This document shows positions 53,793-62,360 of a stretch of 64,000 nt of DNA, piece after piece. Source of the stretch: Fremontodendron californicum. Taxonomy: Eukaryota > Streptophyta > Magnoliopsida > Malvales > Malvaceae. Below the pieces are notes generated by a model. The model searched no databases and had not been told where the DNA came from. It was given only the letters and a program-made list of their open reading frames with translations. The stretch lies in NCBI GenBank assembly GCA_030761205.1, contig JAULJL010000025.1:5399501-5463500 (forward strand). The letters are read 5' to 3'. The stretch's first letter is position 1. Every line of letters begins with the position of its first letter. The position numbers and the translations under genes were made by a program.

Positions 53793-55373
53793 GGTCAAAT
53801 TGTACTATTAGTCCCTATAATATAGAGAAAATGCGGATTTAGTCCATTAACTGTAATTCGAAGAATTTTGTTATCTCTACTTTTTGGGATTTTGAATTTT
53901 AGTCAAATTACAAACGTTTTCTGTTTCTTCCGTTAATTTTAATGACGTTACTTTTACTTTGCTTATGTGGCTTTTATTTTACTTATGTGGCATTTTCAAC
54001 TGAGCAAAAAATAAACGCTGAAATGGAAAATTCTTTTCCACATATTTTTTCCAAACCAGAAACAAAATAAAAATTATTCATCATTTTATTTTTACAAAAC
54101 TTAATTTTATTCTGTTAACTCTCTCTTTAACTCTTTCTAAAAAGACTCATAAGCAAACCAAGCCCTAATCCCTAATCTCAAAGGCTACCCTATCGGCTGC
54201 ACAATTGATGAATCAAAATAAGCCTTCTGCATAGCCCAGAAGATAGCCTTCTGCATAGCCTTTCAAAGTAGGAAAGAATTTCATTCTTGATGTTAGGATA
54301 TGTATTAGTTTTAACTTTTAAACATGAATTGAAAGTCATAGGTAGTGTTCCCAAATCAATTGAGCACTGAACCTTACTCCATAACAAATATAAGTGCACC
54401 TGGGTATAAAATTGGATCTTCGAATCAGTCTTGAATTTTGCTTTTGGTCATGCAGAGATGTGGTTCAAATTCAAACCTGAGGGACATCATTGATCTAGAG
54501 AAAGCACGGATGGGTTCAAATTGGTTAGACCGTTGGATGGAGGAAAGTTTATGGAACAACCGTAGAGATGCTCCGCTTAGCCATAGGCATGCTGATGATG
54601 AGAAGAGTGACAAATCCTTGAAATGGATACTTGGAAACCTTGCTTGAACTTCCAACAGAGTCACAGAATCTTTAAGGCATCTCAGCATTTTTCAGCTTTG
54701 GATTATACAAGAGCTTTATGGCTTATGACTCCCCGAAAAAACTATCAGGAAAAGCTTCAAATCCCATACCAAATCTCTCTTCAGCAGAAGTTTTATCATT
54801 AAATTCTGTGAAATATCTTGGAGGGAAAGATGAAGCAGTTTTAAGGACTGCTGACAACATCCCATAAGTGCTTTCTGCATCATCTAGACCTGGAAGTAGT
54901 GCTAGGAGAAGTCCTTTCAAACCCACAAGGAGTGAGTGCTCATGGGGCTATTTAAGTGGATATTCTGGTCACCCAAATTGATTATTATGAAAGTGATTAT
55001 TTTGATTCATCAATTGTGCAGCCTTCGATAGGGTAGCCTTTGAGATTTAGGGATTAGGGTTTGGTTTTCTTGAGTGTATTTGGAGAGAGTTAAAAGAGAG
55101 AGGGATGAATAATTTTTATTTTGTTTTTGGTTTGGAAAAAATATGTGGAAAATATCTTTTCACTTCAACGTTTATTTTTTGTTCAGTTGGAAATGCCACA
55201 TAAGTAAAGTAAAAATCACATCATTAAAATTAACAGAAAAAACAAAAAACATTTGTAATTGGACTAAAATTCAAAATCTCAAAAAGTGGAGATAGCAAAA
55301 TTTTTCGAATTACAGTAGCGAAACTAAATCCGTATTTTCTCTATAGTACAGGGATTAATAGTACAATTTGAAC
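53793..55373 (+). mobile_element. Pack-MULE carrying an IQD gene fragment
   Basis: Perfect 9-bp duplication TATTCTTTT at 53784-53792 and 55374-55382. Ends GGTCAAATTGTACTATTAGT and, inward from the right, GTTCAAATTGTACTATTAAT. The inverted arms are about 400 bp each (to about 54221 and from about 54990), e.g. CTAATCTCAAAGGCTACCCT against AGGGTAGCCTTTGAGATTTAG. Between the arms lies about 770 bp of host-gene sequence (IQD type). Long inverted repeats, a 9-bp duplication and captured exons define a Pack-MULE. Confidence 0.9.
54455..54965 (+). pseudogene. Captured IQD-family (IQ67-domain) gene fragment
   Basis: The first block (54455-54640) reads RCGSNSNLRDIIDLEKARMG then NWLDRWMEESLWNNRR, the WLDRWM hallmark that follows the IQ motifs in IQD calmodulin-binding proteins. 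After a frame change, text continues DTWKP...FKASQHFSALDY, and after another, YDSPKKLSGKASNPIPNLSS...SASSRPGSSARRSPFKPTRS then ECSWGYLSGYSGHPN, the conserved C-terminal IQD (DUF4005) block. So the middle and C-terminal thirds of an IQD gene are present in order, apparently without introns except a possible acceptor (TGCAG) at its left edge. It has at least two frameshifts and one stop (TAA near 54865). IQ motifs themselves are absent. Not expected to make a functional protein. Confidence 0.82.
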
Positions 55374-55439
55374 TATTCTTTTCTGCCGCCTACCTCAGTG
55401 TTCCTTTCGCTTTTGGTCCTGGGGTTGGACAATATTTGC

Positions 55440-55596
55440 ACGAAGTTTATGAATGTTGGGGATTGGAAGGAATTTTTCAGAAGGGGTCGTGATGATGAAT
55501 AGAGTAGTTCAAGGGATGGTTCAAGAGGAGGGTTTACTGGAAAGTGTTACAATTGTGGGGAGTTTGGACACAGTAAATCTGATTGTTCCAATTGAT
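55440..55596 (+). pseudogene. CCHC zinc-knuckle gene fragment
   Basis: Reads FRRGRDDE, stop, SSSRDGSRGGFTGKCYNCGE then FGHSKSDCSN and a terminal stop: an RG/RS-rich stretch and one CX2CX4HX4C knuckle at a protein C-terminus. That layout occurs in plant DEAD-box RNA helicases (RH3/RH53-type) and in glycine-rich RNA-binding proteins. An internal TAG and the lack of upstream domain mean it is only a terminal fragment, carried by a transposon-like unit. Confidence 0.65.
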
Positions 55597-55810
55597 TAAG
55601 TATTTTCATGGTTCCATCTTTCAATGCTAATTTTGTAGAAATCAACAAAAAAATGAGTGAGAAACCGAAATAAAAAGGCCTAACCGAACTGATTAATTTT
55701 GGTTCGGTTATTTTAGTTTCTCACACATATTTTGATCGATTTGGTCTGTTCTTCAAGTTTATTTGATTTATTCGGTTTTTAGAATTTTAGAATCGATCAA
55801 ATGCTTACCT

Positions 55811-56342
55811 CCTATTTTTATGATAACCTTTTATTCAATTTTCAACAAATATTACTGTAAATTTTACCATTTGCTTTTATTTTATTATATAAAATACCTA
55901 TATAAACAAAAATATATATATATATATATATGACAACAAAACAAAATTATTATGTACCATTTTCCTCATTAGAAAAAATGTTCAATATTTTGGGTGGCTT
56001 AGGAAGGGGCGGCTAGGTGATTGGACCAAAGTCTTGACTGGCTGTATATATTAAGGCCGAAGAAGAGCCCAATAGGCCAACTTCTCTAGCAGGCTAGGCT
56101 CGAATTGTGTTTAGAATTTATCTCAGAATTAATGGGCCTTTGGAACTTTGTTAAAAGATGAAGTATAAAAATATTTGCTTTCCTTTCTTGTCATTTTTCA
56201 TTTTCGTCCCTTTGAAATTTGAACGATTTGTTAAATAAGAATGATTTATAAAAGTTTGTTCACACTTCACATCCTGGAGGCTTCTCAAATACTTGTGGTT
56301 TATCATTCAAAAAAAATTCCTCTTAACTAAGAAAATTTGCAG
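55811..56342. other. Intergenic DNA, (AT)n microsatellite
   Basis: An (AT)n run at about 55912-55931; then unique-looking sequence leading into the ENT pseudogene. No gene seen. Confidence 0.4.
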
Positions 56343-56565
56343 GATGAGAAACTCCATTGAATCTGATTTTGTTTGCTGTGACATTGGGAAATTATGCAGC
56401 AATGGTGTTTGCTTCTTGGAAATGGCTGCCTCTTTCCGTGAGCATGCTGATTGCTGACAATAGAAGATTACTACGGTTATTTGTTCCCACTTCCCAGTAA
56501 TTTTGATATTATCCTAATTTTACATTTTTGTGCTGGCTTTTCGAATGGTTGTGGTATTTTGATGG

Positions 56566-56755
56566 CCTGACATCTATATTATCTCGACTCTTTATTTTCT
56601 CTAAAATATCCGTATTTAACACTTGTGTTTTATACATATTTTGATATGAGTACGGGGTATGATCCTTCAAATACATAAAAAAATTTTAAAAAATAAGTAT
56701 ACCCGTATTGAATACAGACTCAACACTCACCGCAGTCCGTGTAACATAACATTAT
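56566..56755. mobile_element. 198-bp MITE family, copy 3, decayed
   Basis: Shares with the petC intron copies the order CGACTCTTTATTTTCT, AATATCCGTATTTAACAC, CCTTCAAATACATAAAAAAA and CAACACTCACC. Boundaries and duplication are eroded, so it is older than the petC copies. Lies in the ENT pseudogene intron. Confidence 0.65.
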
Positions 56756-57612
56756 ATAAATGCACGCCTAGAACAATTTGCACCTGATTTTGTTTCAGTC
56801 TGCAATAAAGAAACTTCAATTATGTGGGTTGAACAGACTTTGTTGCCACTCTGTATCACTCTGTATTCTGTAGCGAAACAGTCAAATTTACGCTTCTAAG
56901 TTCTAGCTCATGAAAAAAATCATCGACATTAAACAAGCTTTAAATATAGCATGTCATTTGAAAACTATGTCAATGAGACAATGACCAATGTCTTCTGACT
57001 TCCATTCAATTCATAAATTGGGAGACCTTAGTAACAAAAAGCAAGGGCACCAAGCACTTTGTCAATCTGCCTGCAAATTTTTCTTTCGAACGAGGGATTT
57101 CCTCTCACTTCAAAGTTTATAGATTGATTGCAAACTGCCTGATTATATCCTGATTCTTGGCTGGTGATGTATGATTATTACTTTTTTCTTAAATGTAATC
57201 TTCATGTTCATAATGCATTATATTTCTTCCATCGAGCTGTCAAATTCTATAAATTTTTGCAACTCATGCTACTTTATCTTGCAGAATACTTCCAATCTCC
57301 AAAGTTACCTTTTTTTTATTAGCTGAAAATATGTAGTTATAATTATAATTGCTTTCGTCATTTAACCGAGTTTCTTTTCCCTAGTGCAGCATTATCACCC
57401 ATCAAGGGTCCTTACTCTCGTTTATCAGCCATTTGCACTTGGAACACTTGCAATACTGGCTTACTATGGGGCAAAAAATAAACACTAGAAGGAGGACTTA
57501 CTATGCAGTTTGGCTGCTTTAGGGGCTATAACCTCTGCTTTGAGGTTAATCACAAAAGCAGCATTTGAAAATTCACAAGATGGTCTTTGCAAAGGAGCCA
57601 GTATGTTCTAAT

Positions 57613-59057
57613 TAGGGATGGCAAAACCCGAATCGCACGATTGATTTCGAACCGATCCGAATGAGAGTTTTTTTTTTTTTTGAACAATGGATGCGGGATG
57701 AGACGGTGCGGTTTTTTTTATTTGAAAGGCGGGAATGGAGCAGTTGCAGTATTCTTGCTTCTAAAAACCTAACCTAATACTTTCTCCTTTTCTTTCCAAC
57801 CAACAATAGCAGCCTCCGTTCTGCCTCTTCTTCACCATATCACATTGAACCTTTTCCCTTCAAATTTTGTTTACCCATTTGACAGAAGAAGGAGAATATC
57901 ACTCCAGTCGGTTCAAAAATTGCAGTAAGTTATGGATTTTACTATATTTAATTTATTATTTACTTTTTTTTTTTTTTTAAGAAAAAAAAGTTTGATTTGG
58001 TGGTGTCCTTCCATGTCAAGAAATCTTGCAGCTCTTGAATTACCTATATGGTTTATGTAGCTATGGAAATTAAAGAAACATTCTGGTTATGAAATACATA
58101 CCTTATTTTTGTTTATGTAGACCTTTTTTCTTTTAATAATATAACATGTATGAAATTATTTACTATTACCAGCTGGGTATTCCTTCTGACTGAGAGCAGT
58201 ATATACGGCGACGGGAAAACAAGGATGGAGAAGGTATCTTATTGATTGCACCCTGGGAAGAATATTTCTTCGGTGAAATTAAGGACTTCTCTTTACCACA
58301 TTTGGATCTGACCGTTAAACAATAGGTCTGCACCTAAACTAATAAAGTATTACTATATCTTCATGCTTACTAATAAAGTATTACTATATCTTCATGCTTT
58401 TATTAAAGGGATCTTTGTCTTTGAATCATTTATCTTTATTAAAGGGATCTTTGTCTTTGAGTAAAAGGGAGAATGAAGTTTATTTTACTTATCTTTATCT
58501 TTGAATCATTTGCAGTGAATATCTTTATCTTTCAACGGCAAATATTGATAGTAGTATGAAAGAAGCAGTATATCATGCTTGGCTTGGTTAATACAATTTA
58601 CAAGTTACAACTGAATTGGCAGGGATAAAACTACACTTGTTGAGCTGGCCGGACAATCAGTTTTCCCAATCAATTGGCTTGCAAAGACCTCCTTCAGAAG
58701 TCATAAGATAATTTGTTGGTCTTAGTTATAGTTGATTACTAAGAAGCTCAGCATATGTAGCAAATATAATGTAAAAATGTTAATCAAGTACATTGTAAAT
58801 GAATATCAAAATATATAATAACTATACTTGCATAAGAGAGCTTTATTATTTGAAAGAAATTAGAAATAATTAATAAATATCGGATGAGGTGGAGTGGGGT
58901 GGGGCGGTTATGAATGTAACCGATATCCATGGAAGTGGTAGTGGTATTGAAATTTCAACATCCACGGCAGAGCGGGACGAAGGGCAGAGTAGTCCATTGG
59001 CGGGGCGAAAGCGAATATTGCAAAATCCGCCCCTGCCCTGCTCCATTGCCATCCCTA
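57613..59057. mobile_element. hAT element in the ENT pseudogene
   Basis: Perfect 8-bp duplication GTTCTAAT at 57605-57612 and 59058-59065. Ends TAGGGATGGCAAAACCCG and, inward from the right, TAGGGATGGCAATGGAGCAG. GC-rich subterminal GGGGCGG motifs near the right. It contains a 76-bp local tandem duplication around TATTACTATATCTTCATGCT (58.35-58.45 kb). The stretch 58.2-58.33 kb reads REQYIRRRENKDGEGILLIA-like text in one frame, not recognised. Same family as the MITE upstream of petC. Confidence 0.87.
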
Positions 59058-59065
59058 GTTCTAAT

Positions 59066-59348
59066 TGCCTTATCTTTTATGCCCTATCACAAAAGAAGAG
59101 AAAAAAAAAAAACATCCCTCTTTGCTGTTGAATTTTTGTTTGTATTATTATTAATTAAAGGCTAAAGATCTGAAATTTTAATTAAGCTTGACAATTAATC
59201 AACTTGCAAGTCATTAGTGTCCCTTACTTGTTCCTTATGTGTGATTTTGCATAATTCTATTTCCATGAACCATTGATGTTGCGACTATATATGATGAGTA
59301 ATTTTTTAATGTTTAAAATGCTTCCTACTAAGAGAATAATTACAGTCA
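59066..59348. other. End of ENT pseudogene and flank of the LTR
   Basis: Continues the ENT block (to about 59110), then AT-rich DNA up to the LTR end. The overlapping frames at 58.87-59.17 kb are shadows in the hAT end. Confidence 0.4.
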
Positions 59349-61412
59349 TAACGTGTCAAACACGAATTCGGCATGCTAGACGCAAACAATGGAGTCGCCA
59401 CTAATCATCTTTGTTAGGTGTGATTAGTCACCTACATGAATCTATCATTTCTAAAGTGATCCTAAGCTTGACTAAGGTGCTTTAAAAAAAATAGGTCCTG
59501 GTTTGCGTTCAGAACTAGATTCGGGAGTACATTACGCGTGGGGAAGGATTAGCATCCCCACAAAGCCTATCCAGAGATAGTACATAGTTAGCCTAATGTT
59601 ATCCTGTAGTTCCTTAAATTTAATGGTCTTTTGTTTCTTAGTTTAATATTTAAATATTAAAAAAAAATTCGAGAAATTCTCCATCATGTTGGTGGAATTC
59701 TAAGGAAAAGTTCCTCACCTCAAGAGTATTCAAGATAAACCATTTGCTCTCCCGAAGAGGCTCCGTCGTCGAAAAGATCTTGATTTATTCTCGATTTAAT
59801 ACATTTAATTCCTAATTATTTTTTATCATTAATTATCAAATCAAATAAATCTTGATTTATTGTATTGAAATTTCTAACTAAATTCTCCATCGTGCTGGTG
59901 GAATTTAGTAAGATTTTTCTCACCTAGGAAATTTTAGAAGTCGACCGTTCGCGACTTCCTCGAATTTCATCATCGGAAAAATCTTGATTTATTTCTTTGA
60001 TTAAAAATTGTTTTATTATTTTTATATTAAAAATTATTAATAACCAATAAAATAAATCTTGATTTATTATATTGAAATTTTCATTTAAGTTCTCCATCGT
60101 GCTGGTGGAATTTAAAAGGATTTTTCTCACATAGGAAAATTTTAGAAGTCAACCATTTGCGACTTCCTCGAATTCCATCATCGGAAAAAATCTTGATTTA
60201 TTTCCTTGATTAATTATTGAAAATTATAAAGAAAACATATTATAAAAATAAAATATAATTAAATTTATTTACATGTTTTAATTAACAAACATAACAATAA
60301 AAAATTCAGCTCATAAAATAATTCACACATAAATAAAGATTAACGAAACAAAATAAGCAACAATAAATAAAAACAAACAAACAAACAAACAAAAGAAAAA
60401 GAACATACGAGACGGGTCCAAGAGGTGACCTGCGTGGGTCGACGCGTGGATCCTGCACGACCCACGAAGGTCACCACGCGAATCCTGAGCGGGTCGACGT
60501 ACGGATCCGCGCGACCCGACCCGAGGAGAGTGTTTAAAAAACAAAAGATTTTTTTTTTCATTTTTACCTTCCTCCACAAAAAAACCTCCAACTCTCTCTC
60601 TCTCCCTTCATGAATCAGCCAAGAACATATATCCAGAATCCGACCAACCACCACCGTGCCTCTACCGCTCATCGCCGCCGTTCACCGCCGGCAACAAACC
60701 CAAAATTTTCCCAAATTCACCCAAAATGCTCGTTTTGATCTCCTCTACCCCGATATCTAGTTAGTTTTCCCAAAATTGGCTCGAGAAAGCCTAGATCTAG
60801 GCTTGAAATTTCGAACTTCCAAACTCTCGATCTCCTCCGACAAGCGTTGGATGGTCACCAGATCTTCATACGACCCTTCTCTAGTCCGCCTCTAAGTTTC
60901 CAACGTTAGAATCCAAAAAAAGAAAAACCTAACCCTTAGATGGTGTATTCAAAATCTTTGATTTTTTTTTTGTTTTTGGTTTGATTACCGCCCTCTGTCC
61001 GATTTCCCCCATCTTGTTTGTGTTATTTTTTTTGGTTTGGCTACCCCTTTACCGAATCCCCCTCCACTCGTTGTGATTTTTTGCTTTTTTTTTATCAGAG
61101 AAATCCACCATCCTCCAGCCAAATCCGGATGGCCAGATTTTACGAAAATCAATTCCCTTGTTTTTGGTGGCTTTCGATGGAGGGAGACAAAATTTGTCTC
61201 CCACTTCTGAGTGGAGGCCGAGCATCCCGAGAAACACAATGGTGGGAGAAAACTGGCAGAAACGGACAAAAGGAAAGAAAGAAATAATAATAATAATAAT
61301 AAAACAAAATAATGATAAATTATATAAATAATTAAAAAAATATGAAAATGTTAGGATTAATAACCAACCCGAGAATCGAACTATGAGCCCGAGCTAAAAA
61401 CGGGTGTCTACA
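59349..61412 (-). mobile_element. 3' LTR of a gypsy-like (Tat/Ogre-type) element
   Basis: Minus strand starts TGTAGACACCCGTTTTTAGC at 61412, immediately after a polypurine tract, so this is the 3' LTR of an element whose body lies to the right. It runs to the GTTATGACTG terminus near 59349. Near that end it has GATTAGTGGCGACTCC, GATGCTAATCCTTCCCCACG and CCCGAATCTAGTTCTGAACG. An internal block repeats ATTCTCCATCGTGCTGGTGGAATTT with GACTTCCTCGAATT(T/C)CATCATCGG (59.66-60.2 kb, about three units). The region 60.4-61.25 kb is GC-richer leader. Lineage assignment is from memory of similar plant LTR ends. Confidence 0.68.
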
Positions 61413-61426
61413 GTTGCCCCTCTTTG
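61413..61426 (-). other. Polypurine tract next to the LTR
   Basis: Minus strand reads CAAAGAGGGGCAAC directly before the TGTAGACACC start of the LTR, the expected primer for plus-strand DNA synthesis. It fixes the orientation of the element. Confidence 0.7.
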
Positions 61427-61514
61427 TGCACTTGTTGTGAAACAGGAAGTGTACAAAGACGTAGACACCATCCTTTAGACATCACTCTGATCATTGACTC
61501 TTTTAGAAATACTC

Positions 61515-62360
61515 TCCCAACGAGGCATAAACTTTAATTTTTTTCAAACGATGAAAGTGCTCCTCCCGACGAGGCATAAACTTTAAATTTTTCCAAACGA
61601 TGAAAGTGCTCCTCCCGACGAGGCATAAACTTTAAATTTTTCCAAACGATGAAAATGATACCCGGAGGTTTTGACAAACGATACCCTGAGGTTTTAAAAA
61701 AATATTCCTGGAGGTTTTGAGATTATACCCAGAGGCTTTATAAGTTGTACCCGGAGGTTTTGAAATTATAATCGGAGGCTTTGAAATTACACCCGGAGGC
61801 TTTGAAATTACACTCGGAGGCTTTGAAATTATACCCGGAGGCTTTGAAATTATACACAGAGGCTTTGAGATTATACCCGGAGGCTTTAAATTTTGTACCC
61901 GAAAATTTGTAATGATACCCTAAGGCTTTGAAATGATACCCGAAGGTTTTTGAAATGATGCTCGGAGGTTTCGAAAAGATACCCGGAGGTTTTGAAAAGA
62001 TACCCGGAGGTTTTGAAATGATACCCGAAGGTTTTGAAAAGATATACGGAGGTTTGAAAAGATACCCGGAGGTTTTGAAATGATACCCGGAGGTTTTTGA
62101 AAAGATATCCGGAGGTTTGAAAAGATACTCGGAGGTTTTGAAATGATACCCGGAGGTTTTTAAAAGACTCTCGGAGGTTTTGAAATGATCTCGGAAGTTT
62201 TTGAAATAATACTTGGAGGTTTTGAAATGATACCCTGAGGTTTTAAAGACAATACCCAGAGATTTTAAGATGATACCCAGAGGTTTTAAAATTATACCTA
62301 GAGGCTTTTGAAAGGATACCCGAAGGTTTTGAAATTACACCTGGAGGCTTTGAAAATTTC
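61515..62360. repeat. Two tandem arrays in the retroelement 3' untranslated region
   Basis: First array: three units of 49 bp with CGAGGCATAAACTTTAA starting at about 61521, 61570 and 61619. Second array: roughly 35 imperfect units of about 20 bp, GATACCCGGAGGTTTTGAAA, from about 61650 to 62360, with local higher-order alternation of AAAAGATAC and AAATGATAC or AAATTATAC forms. Located between polypurine tract and coding region of the element. Confidence 0.9.

Larger units (their letters stand above)
53444..55810. mobile_element. hAT-like shell hosting the Pack-MULE (tentative)
   Basis: Left AAGGATGAGCAAAATTTCAG and inward right AGGTAAGCATTTGATCGATT are weak inverted ends; both sides carry CGGTTTATTCGGTTTT / AACCGAACTGATTAATTTTGG subterminal motifs like those of the 13.3-18.2 kb hAT element. 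No target duplication was found. It carries the zinc-knuckle gene fragment (55.44-55.6 kb) and was later split by the Mutator-like element 53793-55373. Confidence 0.5.
56343..59110 (+). pseudogene. Equilibrative nucleoside transporter (ENT), broken
   Basis: Family members are multi-pass membrane proteins moving nucleosides across plasma or vacuolar membranes. First block (about 56385-56503) contains, in shifting frames, LLGNGCLFP and LTIEDYYGYLFP, the ENT N-terminal signature after the first helix. Second block (57390-57603) reads HYHPSRVLTLVYQPFALGTL...AYYGAKNKH, a stop, then LAALGAITSALRLITKAAFE and NSQDGLCKGA. About 150 residues that normally separate AKINTRKRN from the ALTSALR block are deleted. 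The next residues (MLF...IALSFYAL) are split by the hAT element at 57613-59057 and resume at 59066. Frameshifts, an internal deletion and a transposon leave no functional protein. The intron between blocks 1 and 2 holds a MITE copy. Confidence 0.82.

Noticed and set aside
54723..54926. Minus-strand frame starting MGLKGLLLALLPGLDD as a separate captured gene
   Set aside because: The opposite strand reads as the conserved IQD C-terminal region, so this frame is its shadow.
59384..59403. GATTAGTGGCGACTCC as a primer binding site marking a 5' LTR
   Set aside because: The polypurine tract at 61413-61426 shows this is a 3' LTR, and homology to the 21976 copy continues past the motif, so it lies within the LTR end.
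61640..62360. Regularly spaced repeats that might suggest a CRISPR array
   Set aside because: Units are contiguous with no unique spacers, and the context is a plant retrotransposon.
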